A stretch of DNA of 64,000 nucleotides from Chryseobacterium oranimense. GTDB lineage: Bacteria; Bacteroidota; Bacteroidia; Flavobacteriales; Weeksellaceae. This document shows, one piece after another, positions 33,181-43,310 of this stretch. Numbering within the stretch: position 1 is the stretch's first letter; the number at the start of each line of letters is the position of its first letter. The stretch is taken from positions 2,914,001 through 2,978,000 of the forward strand of contig NZ_CP104203.1 in NCBI RefSeq assembly GCF_025244725.1, in the 5' to 3' direction. The position numbers were made by a program, and so were the translations under genes. The notes under the pieces were generated by a model, which saw nothing but the letters and a program-made list of their open reading frames with translations, made no database searches and was not told the DNA's origin.

Positions 33181-35145
33181 CTAGTTAAATTTCATCCTCT
33201 GGATTCTTACAGCATTTAAGATGGCCAGCATCGCCACTCCCACATCTGCGAACACAGCTTCCCACATGGTTGCCAGACCGCCGGCTCCAAGGGCCAAAAC
33301 AACAGCTTTTACCGCAAAGGCCAGAACAATATTCTGCCATACAATCTTTTTTGTCTGTTTACCAATATTGATCGCCATTGGGATTTTGCTTGGTTTATCA
33401 TCCTGGATAACGACATCTGCCGTTTCAATCGTGGCATCGCTTCCGAGCCCACCCATGGCAATCCCTACGTCGCTGAGCGCAACTACAGGGGCGTCATTCA
33501 CACCATCTCCTACAAAGGCAACGGTTTGGTTTTTTGCTTTGATCTCTTTTACTTTATTCACTTTGTCTTCGGGTAAAAGATCTCCGAAAGCATTATCGAT
33601 ACCCAATTGATCTGCCACATACTGTACAACGGTACTTTTATCACCGCTGAGCATGGTGGCTTTTACACCCATCCTGTGCAGACTTTCAACGGTTTCTTTT
33701 GCATCTGTTTTAATACTGTCTGCAATGGTGATATAGCCTGCAAACTTTTGATCATAAGCTATGGCAATCAGAGTATGCACAATATTAGCATGGTTGATGT
33801 CATAGCTGATACCGAATTTATCCATCAGCTTAAAATTACCTACCAGCAATTCTTTTCCGTTAACAGAGGCTTTCAGGCCATGCCCAGCAATTTCTTCCAC
33901 ATTTTCAAGAGGAACAGAATGATCGATCTGGCCTGCGTAATTGTGGATGGCTGTGGCTACAGGATGTGTACTTTTGCTTTCGAGGGCATTGACGAGCTTC
34001 AGAATTTCGTCTTTGTTAAATTCAGGTTTAATGCTTACTTCCTGCACTTTGAATACGCCTTCCGTCATAGTTCCGGTTTTATCCATCACCACATTCTTGA
34101 TTTCTGCGATACTGTCCAGGAAATTACTTCCTTTAAACAAGATTCCGTTTCTGCTCGCAGCTCCAATTCCCCCAAAATACCCCAGCGGAATAGAGATCAC
34201 CAATGCACAAGGGCATGAAATCACAAGGAAAATCAAGGCTCTGTACAACCAGTCTCTGAACACATAATCATCTACAAAAAAGAAAGGCAGAAGGCAGATT
34301 CCTATCGCCAGAAATACAACAATGGGGGTGTATACTTTTGCAAATTTCCTGATGAATAATTCAGTTGGGGCTTTTTGGGCAGTGGCATTCTGGACCATTT
34401 CCAAAATTTTGCTCAGCTTGCTGTCTTCATAGGCTGTATTTACTTTGACAAGGGCAATGCTGTTCATATTGATCATTCCCGCCAGTACAATTTCCCCTTT
34501 TGTTTTTGTATCAGGTTTACTTTCTCCCGTAAGAGCCGCAGTATTAAATGAAGCCGATTCACTTATCAGTTCGCCATCCAGAGCCAGTTTTTCTCCGGGT
34601 TTCAGCTGGATGATATCTCCTATTCTGGTTTCTTTGGCTTTAATGGTTCTAGGCTGGCTGCCTTCCATAACGGTGACCTCATCAGGACGCTGATCCAACA
34701 GTGCTTTAATGTTTCCTTTGGCTCTTGTAACAGCCATCCCCTGGAATACTTCTCCCACAGAGTAGAAAAGCATTACAGCGACACCTTCCGGATATTCACC
34801 AATGGCAAATGCTCCTACCGTGGCGATTCCCATCAGGAAAAATTCGGAAAAGACATCTCCCTGGATGATACTTTCATAAGCTTCCTTCAAAACCGGAAGA
34901 CCTACAGGAACATAGGCTGCCAGATACCAAACTAAACGTACCCAGCCTGTAAACCATTCTGTTTTTATATAATTGTCCAATGCTATTCCTATCAGTAACA
35001 GCACGAAAGATATTATGGCAGGAAGAAACAGCTGAAAGGTCGTTTTATCTCCTGTATCATGGGAGTGGTCGTGACCGTCTCCTTCTGAATGATCATGTTT
35101 ATGAGGTTCTTCATTTTTTGGTTTTGTGCTACAACATTCTTCCAT
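33181..35145 (-). CDS. Zn/Cd/Co-exporting P1B-type ATPase
   Basis: 654 residues. A His/Asp-rich N-terminal tail (HKHDHSEGDGHDHSH) takes the place of a heavy-metal-associated domain. Actuator TGES motif (about 206-209), the TM metal site CPC (311-313) of the Zn/Cd/Pb and Cu groups, the phosphorylated Asp355 in DKTGTM, and GDGVNDAP follow in order. Together with the Fur/Zur regulator and CDF exporter upstream it points to zinc or cadmium export. It is the last gene of the metal cluster. Confidence 0.93.
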   Translation of the reverse strand: MEECCSTKPKNEEPHKHDHSEGDGHDHSHDTGDKTTFQLFLPAIISFVLLLIGIALDNYIKTEWFTGWVRLVWYLAAYVPVGLPVLKEAYESIIQGDVFSEFFLMGIATVGAFAIGEYPEGVAVMLFYSVGEVFQGMAVTRAKGNIKALLDQRPDEVTVMEGSQPRTIKAKETRIGDIIQLKPGEKLALDGELISESASFNTAALTGESKPDTKTKGEIVLAGMINMNSIALVKVNTAYEDSKLSKILEMVQNATAQKAPTELFIRKFAKVYTPIVVFLAIGICLLPFFFVDDYVFRDWLYRALIFLVISCPCALVISIPLGYFGGIGAASRNGILFKGSNFLDSIAEIKNVVMDKTGTMTEGVFKVQEVSIKPEFNKDEILKLVNALESKSTHPVATAIHNYAGQIDHSVPLENVEEIAGHGLKASVNGKELLVGNFKLMDKFGISYDINHANIVHTLIAIAYDQKFAGYITIADSIKTDAKETVESLHRMGVKATMLSGDKSTVVQYVADQLGIDNAFGDLLPEDKVNKVKEIKAKNQTVAFVGDGVNDAPVVALSDVGIAMGGLGSDATIETADVVIQDDKPSKIPMAINIGKQTKKIVWQNIVLAFAVKAVVLALGAGGLATMWEAVFADVGVAMLAILNAVRIQRMKFN

Positions 35146-35189
35146 AAGTACTATTTTGATGTAAAATTAAGGTTATACTCAATGCAATA

Positions 35190-35609
35190 CTATTGCAAAC
35201 TTTCGAGACAGTTCTCACAGATTCCTTTGGCAAAAAGCCTTATTTCATCTATTCTGAAATTGGCCTGGACATTTTCCGGGAAGGAAATATCTTCCCGACA
35301 GGTGGTCTGTTTGCATATTTTGCAGTAAAAGTGCAGGTGCCAGTCTTTGTGTGTTTTCTCATCACAGCCGTCATCACATAATTTATATTTTGTAGTGGCA
35401 TTTTCCTGAATGCTATGGACAATTCCTTTTTCTTCGAAGGTTTTCAAAGTACGGTAAATGGTAGTCCTGTCCGCATTATCAAAATGGTCTTCAACTTCCG
35501 AAAGTGAAAGGGCAGCTGCCTGTGTGCTTAAAAAATCATATACCAGAATCCTCATACTTGTTGGCTTGGTATTTTTATCGATAAGTTTGGTTTCTATATC
35601 TTTTTTCAT
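35190..35609 (-). CDS. Fur-family regulator, probably Zur-like
   Basis: 139 residues. Winged helix (about 15-85: RILVYDFLSTQAAALSLSEVEDHFDNADRTTIYRTL), then a dimerisation domain with the structural zinc site CKICKQTTC (about 100-110) and CENC near the end. Fur-family members sense Fe, Zn, Mn or peroxide. Placement between a CDF exporter and a Zn-type P-ATPase favours zinc sensing. Spacing to neighbours is 14 and 44 bases, so it is one transcription unit. Confidence 0.88.
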   Translation of the reverse strand: MKKDIETKLIDKNTKPTSMRILVYDFLSTQAAALSLSEVEDHFDNADRTTIYRTLKTFEEKGIVHSIQENATTKYKLCDDGCDEKTHKDWHLHFYCKICKQTTCREDISFPENVQANFRIDEIRLFAKGICENCLESLQ

Positions 35610-35623
35610 TTTACCATTACTTT

Positions 35624-36520
35624 TTAAAGATGTACTTCCTGTTCTTCATAACCTTCTTCTTCAATCTGAAAAGTGGTATGAGAAATTTTAAAATTTTCTG
35701 TTGTAACATCCGTTAAGGTTCTGAGCAGCTGATTCTGCCCTGTTTGCTTATCTTTCACGATGTGAGCACTCATTGCATTTACACTTGAGGTCAGCGACCA
35801 CACGTGAAGATCATGAACGCCTTCAACACCCGGAATTTTTTCTAATGACTGACGAAGCTGATGAATATCAACATCTTTTGGGGTTCCTTCCAACAGGACA
35901 TTGACTGCTTCTTTTAACAAGCGCCATGTTCTTGGAAAGATCAAAAGACCAATAACCGCTGAAATAATCGGATCTGCGTAATACCAGCCTGTCGTCAGCA
36001 TAATAACTCCTGCAATCATCACTCCAATAGAGGTCAGCATATCAGAAAGTACTTCAAAATAGGCTCCTTTCATATTCAGACTTCCTTCAGAATCTTTTCT
36101 CAGGATCATCATTCCGATAATATTTACTACCAATCCTATTCCGGCTACAACCAGCATGGTTTTACTCTGAACTGCCGGAGGATTCTGGAATCTTTGGTAA
36201 GCTTCATACAATACATAAAGGGAGATTCCCAATAATACCACAGCATTGATGACTGCTGCCAATATTTCTGTCCGGTAGTACCCGAATGTTTTGGAAGCAT
36301 CTGCTTTTCTTTCTCCTATTTTAATAGCGATAAATGCCAAAAGCAATCCCACAACATCAGTCAGCATGTGTGCTGCATCTGCCATCAGGGCAAGACTTTG
36401 GGTAATGAGACCGCCGATCACTTCAGCAATCATATAGGCTCCGCTTAACAGCAGAACAAAGAGTAAATTCTTTTTGTGTCTGCTGGCCGGTGAACCTGTC
36501 TGTATTTTTATTTCTTCCAT
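35624..36520 (-). CDS. CDF-family zinc exporter (CzcD/ZitB type)
   Basis: 298 residues, six TM helices. The metal site residues are in SLALMADAAHMLTDVVGLLLA (TM2) and GAYFEVLSDMLTSIGVM (TM5). The cytoplasmic C-terminal domain (about 210-298) has HDLHVWSLTSSVNAMSAHI, where His residues bind regulatory zinc. It exchanges Zn2+ for protons. It precedes the Fur-type regulator by 14 bases. Confidence 0.93.
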   Translation of the reverse strand: MEEIKIQTGSPASRHKKNLLFVLLLSGAYMIAEVIGGLITQSLALMADAAHMLTDVVGLLLAFIAIKIGERKADASKTFGYYRTEILAAVINAVVLLGISLYVLYEAYQRFQNPPAVQSKTMLVVAGIGLVVNIIGMMILRKDSEGSLNMKGAYFEVLSDMLTSIGVMIAGVIMLTTGWYYADPIISAVIGLLIFPRTWRLLKEAVNVLLEGTPKDVDIHQLRQSLEKIPGVEGVHDLHVWSLTSSVNAMSAHIVKDKQTGQNQLLRTLTDVTTENFKISHTTFQIEEEGYEEQEVHL

Positions 36521-36541
36521 GTTTTTTGAAATTTTAGCTGA

Positions 36542-37423
36542 TTACATTACGTAATACAAAGGATTTTCTTTTCTAACAGGAACATTCTGATCTCCTGTCA
36601 TTTGTTTTATATTCATTTCAATAGTCTGTGCCAGTGAAGTCACAGGCGTATCTACAGGTCCGTTTTCAAAAGGATCCTGCATGATGATAGAGGTTTTCTC
36701 TATGGCAAGAAACATGACCGGAATAAGGAAGGTGATTAATATTTCAACAGCCAGCTGAGAATCATCCAGCCCAAACGGAAGGATAGCGGCAAAAACATAG
36801 ATCAGAGTATGCAGTAAAATACTGTAAGATCTTGGGAAAACCGTATTCTTCAGTCTTTCACATTTTCCCATGCTGTCGCATAGCCTGGTGATGATGTCAT
36901 TCAGCTGCATTTGCTGGAAGTCTGTTAATCCTTTTGAGGAAGCTGTTTCTTTGAGCTGTTGGGAATGGGCATCCAGAAGAGCATTCGGAACATTGTCAGC
37001 TTTGATATGGTGTTCATCCAGATAGTGCTGAACGTTTTCTGAAAAAGGCAGTTTTCTCAAAGATTCGCCAAGAGCATAGGTCCAGATGATCTGCCTTTCT
37101 GCAAATTCCTTTATGAACTTATCTTCTCCCACCGGAAAAAACTGGATGATCAACCTCATCAGTGTTCTGGAATCATTGACTATGGCACCCCAAACTGTTC
37201 TGGCTTCCCACCATCTTTCGTAGGATTGGGAAGTCCGGAATGCCAGCAGCAATGATACGGCTGTACCCAAAAGTGCCGGAATATTAAGGGGAAGTGAAAT
37301 TTTCCTGAACCATGGAAGAAGATCCAATAATCCTATGGATACAGCAAATATTGCCATAAACAGGATCTGAGATCTTATTTCACGGATGAAATACCAGATG
37401 GATATTTTCTTATTTAGCAGCAT
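36542..37423 (-). CDS. Bestrophin-family membrane channel
   Basis: 293 residues. Family features: an N-terminal helix after the first TM, SLLLAFRTSQSYERWWEARTVWGAIVNDSR (about 56-85), and the later IMQDPFENGPVDTPVT segment near the C-terminus. Bacterial bestrophins are pentameric cation or anion channels. Its presence inside a metal-efflux cluster, 21 bases ahead of the CDF gene, suggests it balances charge or moves a divalent metal, which is inference. Confidence 0.9.
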   Translation of the reverse strand: MLLNKKISIWYFIREIRSQILFMAIFAVSIGLLDLLPWFRKISLPLNIPALLGTAVSLLLAFRTSQSYERWWEARTVWGAIVNDSRTLMRLIIQFFPVGEDKFIKEFAERQIIWTYALGESLRKLPFSENVQHYLDEHHIKADNVPNALLDAHSQQLKETASSKGLTDFQQMQLNDIITRLCDSMGKCERLKNTVFPRSYSILLHTLIYVFAAILPFGLDDSQLAVEILITFLIPVMFLAIEKTSIIMQDPFENGPVDTPVTSLAQTIEMNIKQMTGDQNVPVRKENPLYYVM

Positions 37424-37551
37424 AACTGAAATGGTGTATTAGAATGTTCTTATTCTATTTGTGAAAATGTCCCGTAAACACCTCTAATTTAGGCATAAAA
37501 ATCGGCACCTTTTCCGGTCTGTTCTTATAAATTGCTTATCATTTCCCGTTT

Positions 37552-38814
37552 TTAGTGCTCATGCTCTCCGGAATTGGAAAGTTTTGCATTAACAAAAAAT
37601 GCCCCTTTCACTACTATTTTAGCATCGGCAGGAACTTCTTTTACAGGGGTAATTGCCGTATATCCCATATCTGAAGTTCCTTTTACCACTTCTACTTTTT
37701 CAAAATTGATGGTCTTTTGTTCATGTTTTGGCACCTCTTCATTTTTCTTGTCCGCTGCAGAGCCTTCCGCTTCTTCATGCACTTCAGCCTTTTTGTCGGT
37801 CTGAACAAACACATAATATTTCCCGTCTGCTTCTACGATGGCTTCATTGGGAACGGCAGGTGTGGTATTTTTATCCAAACTGACAATTCCGGTGATATTC
37901 ATTCCGTCGATTAAGCCTGCTTTATTCCCGGTGACCGTCCCATGTACTGAAACGGTTTTGCTTTCGTTTTCAAATGAGGAGCCTACACTGTAAACCATGG
38001 CATCATATTCGGTTTCAGGGTTATTGGTCAGTTTAAAATGAACGATCTGCCCTACTCTCATTTTGGGAAGATCTTTTTCAAAAACCTGAAGATCCAGATG
38101 AATAGAATTGTTATCAATAATTTCTGCCACGGGTGATGAAACATCTACATAGCTTCCGATCTGCGCTGAAATACTACTGACCGTTCCACTAATCGGTGCT
38201 GTAATCACCAAACCGGATCTCATATTGCCATTACTCACCTTCCCCGGACTGATTCCCATCATCTGAAGCTGTCTTAAAAGGGAGGCTTTTTTCGTTCTGA
38301 GGGTTTTAAGTTCGGCATCCGAACTCTGCAGGTTTTTCTTTGCTCCGGCATCGTTGTCAAAAAGTTCACGCTGTCTTCTGTACTCCTGCTCTGCATAGGT
38401 AATTCTGCTGTTCGTTGTCAAATATTCTTCCTGTAACCGGATAAATTCAGGGTTCGCGATAGTTGCAATCACCTGTCCTTTTTTTACGATGCTACCTACC
38501 TGTACATTCAGGGTTTTAATCACTCCGCCATACAGGGAAGTGATGGTTGCCTTATTATTATTGGGAACCCTCAGAAGGCCGTTTGCTTTAATTGTGGAGG
38601 TAAGTTCTTTCATCTCTATGGGTCCCAGGGATATCCCGACTGATTTGATTTGGTCCTCCGTTAATGAAGCAATGGTCTGCGGGGCTTCTTCATGTCCGGC
38701 TTCTGCTTTTTCAGTTTTTACTTCCGGTTTTTCTGCAGGCGTTTCTTTTTTTCCACAGCTTACGAGTAAAAGTGCCGTGACGGTCAAATATATGATATTG
38801 TGCTTTATTTTCAT
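37552..38814 (-). CDS. RND efflux periplasmic adaptor (CusB/CzcB type)
   Basis: 420 residues from ATG 38814. Lipoprotein signal with LLVSC (Cys20), a polar linker rich in Lys and Glu, then lipoyl, coiled-coil hairpin (about 130-195) and barrel-sandwich domains. KEGEYRV-type domains end with a His-containing tail (GEHEH). The His/Glu stretch HEEAEGSAADKKNEEVPKHEQ near 345-365 may bind metal. It starts one base after the CusA gene stop, so it is coupled to it. Confidence 0.9.
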   Translation of the reverse strand: MKIKHNIIYLTVTALLLVSCGKKETPAEKPEVKTEKAEAGHEEAPQTIASLTEDQIKSVGISLGPIEMKELTSTIKANGLLRVPNNNKATITSLYGGVIKTLNVQVGSIVKKGQVIATIANPEFIRLQEEYLTTNSRITYAEQEYRRQRELFDNDAGAKKNLQSSDAELKTLRTKKASLLRQLQMMGISPGKVSNGNMRSGLVITAPISGTVSSISAQIGSYVDVSSPVAEIIDNNSIHLDLQVFEKDLPKMRVGQIVHFKLTNNPETEYDAMVYSVGSSFENESKTVSVHGTVTGNKAGLIDGMNITGIVSLDKNTTPAVPNEAIVEADGKYYVFVQTDKKAEVHEEAEGSAADKKNEEVPKHEQKTINFEKVEVVKGTSDMGYTAITPVKEVPADAKIVVKGAFFVNAKLSNSGEHEH

Positions 38815-38815
38815 G

Positions 38816-41800
38816 TTATTTATTGATGATTGAATTAATGGTAACAACAGATTGATTGACCTGCTGAATGGATTCGAGGTACTTTAACTGAATATTGGTA
38901 GCGGTCTGCAAGGCAAAAAGATATTCTACATAGGAAATCTCCCCCGTTTTATAGCCTAATTGGGCTGCTTTTACGATTTTTTCAGCATTAGGAATTGCCT
39001 GGTTTATGTAATATTCATACTGCTGCGTATCCTGGCGGTATTGTTCAAAAGCATTTTCAAGCTGGGCTGAAAGCTGGTTCTGCTTCATCTTCGCATTGGC
39101 TTCGGCGGCCAGCTTTTCGTATTCCAGGGACTGCATTCTTGCTTTTGTCGCTCCAAATGTCAAAGGAATAGCAACGCCTACAGAAAACGAATTAAAACGG
39201 TCTCCGGCATTATAGAATTTCTCTTGTCCGTTTTTGGTATGCAAACCTATCAGTGACTGGCTCGTCAGACCAAGGCTGAATTCAGGAAGTCCCTGTGATT
39301 TCTCCACATTTTTATTCTTTTCGGCAATTTCCATTTCATGATAAAAAGCTTTGACCGCAGGATTGTTGGCTACCGATGAACTGTCCAGAATATTTTCGGT
39401 CTTCAAAGGTTCGTAATCTCTTTTAAACGGAACTTCGAAATTCTCGGATGTATTGAGTAACGTCTTTAAATTTTTATAGGCATTATTTAGATACACTTCA
39501 TTCTGTTTCAGCAGCAGGCTGATTTCTCCTTTTTGGGTTTCTGCTGTATTAATTTCAATCTTTTTAATATCTCCCGCTTTAAATCTTACGGTGGCAATCC
39601 TGATAAAATCCTGGTAAAGACTGTCAAGATCTTTGAGTTTGGATTTATTGTACTGAAGGTATTCGATCTGGTAATAATAGGACCGAACCTGCTTTGTAAG
39701 CTCATTGACAGAAATTTCCTTATCGATCTGCCGGCTTTTGATATTTTCAGTAATCAATTCTCTCCTTGCCCTGAACAGTGTAGGAAAAGGAATGCTTTGC
39801 GAAATGGCAAACGACTGGTCAAATTTCGGACTGTTATATTGTCCCAGCTGCGCTTCAAAATTTAATTTGGGAAGTTCTTTTGCTGTGCCTTTCAGGGCTT
39901 CCGCAGATTTTATATTGAGATCTTTTGATCTTAATAACAAATTATTTTCTGCAGCCATTTCTACTGCCTGATCCACGGAAATCTGTCTGGTTTGCGCCTT
40001 AAAGGTCTGCCCGAGCATCAGAAATCCAAGAACAATAACTGTAGTGATGGGTTTAATTTTATTCATCTTTCGCGGAATCTTTGTATTAAAAATGATATAC
40101 AGCATCGGCAGGACAAATAAGGTAAGAAATGTAGCGGTTACCAATCCTCCAATGACTACGGTTGCCAAAGGTTTCTGTACTTCAGCTCCGGCTCCTGTGG
40201 AAATCGCCATCGGCAGGAATCCCAATGAAGCTACGGTTGCTGTCATCAGAACAGGTCTTAATCGGGTTTTTGTTCCTTCATATACTCTCTTCAATACATC
40301 GGTTTCACCATCTTTTTCCAGTTGGTTAAAGGTTCCGATCAAAACAATTCCGTTAAGAACTGCCACCCCAAAAAGAGCAATAAACCCGATGCCGGCGCTA
40401 ATACTGAACGGCATATCTCTTAAAAGAAGGGCAAAAATACCCCCGATGGCACTCATGGGAATAGCTGTAAAGATTAATGCAGCCTGCTTAAAAGAGCGGA
40501 AAGTAAAATATAAAAGCATAAAAATCAGAAAGAGGGAAACCGGAACAGCGATCATCAGTCTTTTGCTGGCTTCCTGCAGGTTTTCGAACTGCCCGCCATA
40601 CGTAAAATAATATCCGGAAGGTAATTTAATCTGCTGATCCAGTTTGGCCTGAATATCTTTGACTACACTTTGTACATCGCGGTCTTTTACATTAAACCCG
40701 ATCACGATTCTTCTTTTTCCTTCTTCACGGCTGATCTGTGCGGGACCCAGTTTATAGCTGACATTGGCTACCTGGGAAAGCGGAATCTGAGCTCCTGTCC
40801 CGGTAGAGATCATTAAATTATTCACATCATCGATATTCGTTCTGTGAAGGCTGTCGAGACGCACGACAAGATCAAAACGTCTTTCGTTTTCAAAAACCTG
40901 ACCGGCTGCTTTTCCGGCAAAGGCTGTACTTACGGCATTGTTTACATCTTCTATATTTAATCCGTAATTCGCCATTCTTGTTCTGTCGTATTCTACATTA
41001 ATCTGGGGAAGCCCACTTACTCTTTCAATCTGTGGAGCAGTTACGCCGTCAACAGTCTGGATCACTTTTCCAACTTTATCTGCATAAATAGACAGTGAAT
41101 CGAGGTTCTCCCCAAAAATTTTAACGGCAACGTCCTGTCTGATCCCTGTCATCAACTCATTAAAACGCATCTGGATCGGCTGGTTCTTTTCAAAAAACAC
41201 TCCGGGAATGGTTTCTAATTTTTCACTTATCTCATCGGCCAGTTCTGTATATGACTTTTTGGATTTCCATTCGCTTTGCGGTTTTAAAACAACGATCAGG
41301 TCGGAGGCTTCAGGAGGCATAGGATCGGTAGGAACCTCAGCGGAACCTGTTTTTCCGACGACCATTTTCACTTCATCAAACTGTTTGATCATTCTTGACG
41401 CCTGCATGGAGGTTTCAATACTCTGGCTGAGTGAGCTTCCCTGCGGCAGAATACAGTGGAATGCATAATCGCCTTCCTGCAGCTGCGGAATAAATTCGCC
41501 CCCCATATTTTTGAAAATGAAAGCACTGATAATAAATATAAAAACCGTAGCTGAAACAATGATGTATTTTACTTTCACTGCTTTCTGCAACAGCGGCTGA
41601 TAGATTTTCTGCAGAAAATTCATCATTTTGTCTGAGAAAGTTTCTTTGTGTGAAATCTTTTTAGACAAGAATAATGCGCTCATCATCGGAATATAGGTAA
41701 GAGAAAGAATCAATGCTCCTAAAATGGCAAATCCCACTGTTTTGGCCATTGGCGTAAACATTTTCCCTTCCACACCGGCCAATGTAAGGATTGGGATGTA

Positions 41801-43177
41801 AACAATCAGAATAATAATTTCTCCGAAAGCAGCACTGCTTCTGATCTTCGATGCGGAAAGAAAAACTTCTTCGTCCATTTCACTTTGGGTAAGTGTGCAT
41901 ATAGATTTTCTCAATCCTAGATGATGTAAGGTAGCTTCCACAATAATTACTGCACCATCTACGATCAGCCCGAAGTCTATTGCCCCCAGACTCATTAAAT
42001 TGGCACTCACTCCAAAAACATTCATCATACCCAAAGCAAAAAGCAGTGATAATGGAATGGCTGAAGCCACAATAAGTCCTGCCCTTAGGTTTCCAAGAAA
42101 AACCACCAGTACGAAAATGACAATTAAGGCACCTTCGATAAGATTCTTTTCTACCGTGTTAATTGCTCTTCCGACAAGATCTGTTCTGTCCAGAAAGGGC
42201 TCTATGACCACATCATCCGGAAGGGACTTCTGAATGGTCGGGATTTTAGCTTTAATACGGCTGACCACTTCGTTACTGTTGGCGCCTTTCAACATCATTA
42301 CTACACCGCCTACTGCATCTACTTTTCCGTTGTAAGTCAATGCCCCGTAACGTACAGCATTCCCGAGGCGAACATCTGCGACATCTTTTATAAATATAGG
42401 AACACTTCCGGTTTCATTTTTTACGGAAATATTTTTAATGTCTTCCAGCGAGGCCACCAGGCCGATTCCCCGGATAAAATAAGCATTCGGTTTTTTGTCG
42501 ATATAAGCTCCCCCGGTATTCTGGTTATTTTTTTCTAACGCGGTAAAAATATCGGTAATGCTTACCCCCATCGCTTTAAGACGGTCCGGGTTTACACCGA
42601 CTTCATACTGTTTTAGTTCTCCTCCAAAGCTGTTAATTTCTGCTACGCCCGGAGTTCCGTTCAGCTGCCTGCGGACAATCCAGTCCTGCATGGTACGGAG
42701 TTCTTTTGCCGAATATTTCTTTTCACTGCCTTTTTTGGGATGAAGGATGTACTGGTATACTTCTCCAAGGCCGGTACTTACAGGGGCAAGTTCTGGTATT
42801 CCTACTCCTTTGGGAATTTCTTCTACGGCCAGTTTCAACTGCTCATTGATCAGCTGTCTGGCAAAATAAACATCTACATTTTCTTTGAATACCACAGTGA
42901 TTACGGAAAGTCCAAACCTGGAAATACTCCTGGTTTCCTGTATATCCGGAATATTCGCAATACTCTGCTCTATCGGGAAGGTAACAAGCTGCTCCACTTC
43001 CTGTCCTGCCAATGTGGGACACGCGGTAATGATCTGTACCTGATTGTTGGTAATATCAGGAACGGCATCTATGGGAAGCTTTGTGGCGCTCCATACTCCC
43101 CAGATGATCAAAAGTAAGGTCATAATACCGACGACCACCTTGTTTTTGATACTGAATTTTATGATTTTATCTAACAC
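38816..43177 (-). CDS. CusA/CzcA RND metal pump fused to a TolC-like factor
   Basis: 1453 residues. Residues 1-1030 are a heavy-metal RND pump with 12 TM helices, including the TM4 proton-relay segment LGAIDFGLIVDGAVIIVE. Residues 1038-1453 start with Met and a second signal-peptide-like stretch (MNKIKPITTVIVLGFLMLGQ, then TFKAQ) followed by an outer-membrane-factor domain of the TolC type with two long coiled hairpins. Such fusions occur in Bacteroidota. The reading frame has no stop between the parts. It exports divalent metals or copper together with the adaptor. Confidence 0.93.
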   Translation of the reverse strand: MLDKIIKFSIKNKVVVGIMTLLLIIWGVWSATKLPIDAVPDITNNQVQIITACPTLAGQEVEQLVTFPIEQSIANIPDIQETRSISRFGLSVITVVFKENVDVYFARQLINEQLKLAVEEIPKGVGIPELAPVSTGLGEVYQYILHPKKGSEKKYSAKELRTMQDWIVRRQLNGTPGVAEINSFGGELKQYEVGVNPDRLKAMGVSITDIFTALEKNNQNTGGAYIDKKPNAYFIRGIGLVASLEDIKNISVKNETGSVPIFIKDVADVRLGNAVRYGALTYNGKVDAVGGVVMMLKGANSNEVVSRIKAKIPTIQKSLPDDVVIEPFLDRTDLVGRAINTVEKNLIEGALIVIFVLVVFLGNLRAGLIVASAIPLSLLFALGMMNVFGVSANLMSLGAIDFGLIVDGAVIIVEATLHHLGLRKSICTLTQSEMDEEVFLSASKIRSSAAFGEIIILIVYIPILTLAGVEGKMFTPMAKTVGFAILGALILSLTYIPMMSALFLSKKISHKETFSDKMMNFLQKIYQPLLQKAVKVKYIIVSATVFIFIISAFIFKNMGGEFIPQLQEGDYAFHCILPQGSSLSQSIETSMQASRMIKQFDEVKMVVGKTGSAEVPTDPMPPEASDLIVVLKPQSEWKSKKSYTELADEISEKLETIPGVFFEKNQPIQMRFNELMTGIRQDVAVKIFGENLDSLSIYADKVGKVIQTVDGVTAPQIERVSGLPQINVEYDRTRMANYGLNIEDVNNAVSTAFAGKAAGQVFENERRFDLVVRLDSLHRTNIDDVNNLMISTGTGAQIPLSQVANVSYKLGPAQISREEGKRRIVIGFNVKDRDVQSVVKDIQAKLDQQIKLPSGYYFTYGGQFENLQEASKRLMIAVPVSLFLIFMLLYFTFRSFKQAALIFTAIPMSAIGGIFALLLRDMPFSISAGIGFIALFGVAVLNGIVLIGTFNQLEKDGETDVLKRVYEGTKTRLRPVLMTATVASLGFLPMAISTGAGAEVQKPLATVVIGGLVTATFLTLFVLPMLYIIFNTKIPRKMNKIKPITTVIVLGFLMLGQTFKAQTRQISVDQAVEMAAENNLLLRSKDLNIKSAEALKGTAKELPKLNFEAQLGQYNSPKFDQSFAISQSIPFPTLFRARRELITENIKSRQIDKEISVNELTKQVRSYYYQIEYLQYNKSKLKDLDSLYQDFIRIATVRFKAGDIKKIEINTAETQKGEISLLLKQNEVYLNNAYKNLKTLLNTSENFEVPFKRDYEPLKTENILDSSSVANNPAVKAFYHEMEIAEKNKNVEKSQGLPEFSLGLTSQSLIGLHTKNGQEKFYNAGDRFNSFSVGVAIPLTFGATKARMQSLEYEKLAAEANAKMKQNQLSAQLENAFEQYRQDTQQYEYYINQAIPNAEKIVKAAQLGYKTGEISYVEYLFALQTATNIQLKYLESIQQVNQSVVTINSIINK

Positions 43178-43229
43178 GATCTGTATTTAATTTTAATTGG
43201 TATAAGTACATACGGCGATAATGCCGATG

Positions 43230-43237
43230 CAAAAATA
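43230..43237 (-). promoter_or_regulatory. -7 box before the CusA gene
   Basis: TATTTTTG on the minus strand, about 53 bases upstream of the CusA start. A TTG 15 bases further up is a weak -33 match. Confidence 0.5.
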
Positions 43238-43310
43238 TCACGAAGACCCCTGCAATAAAATTGCAAAGTTCAATAGATCAGAAAGCATAACTTTCTAATA
43301 ATCAATAAAA

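Noticed and set aside
40064..40066. Separate outer-membrane factor gene starting at the internal ATG
   Set aside because: The frame is continuous with the CusA pump and no promoter box was found just upstream, so one fused gene is annotated; an internal start is kept as a finding.
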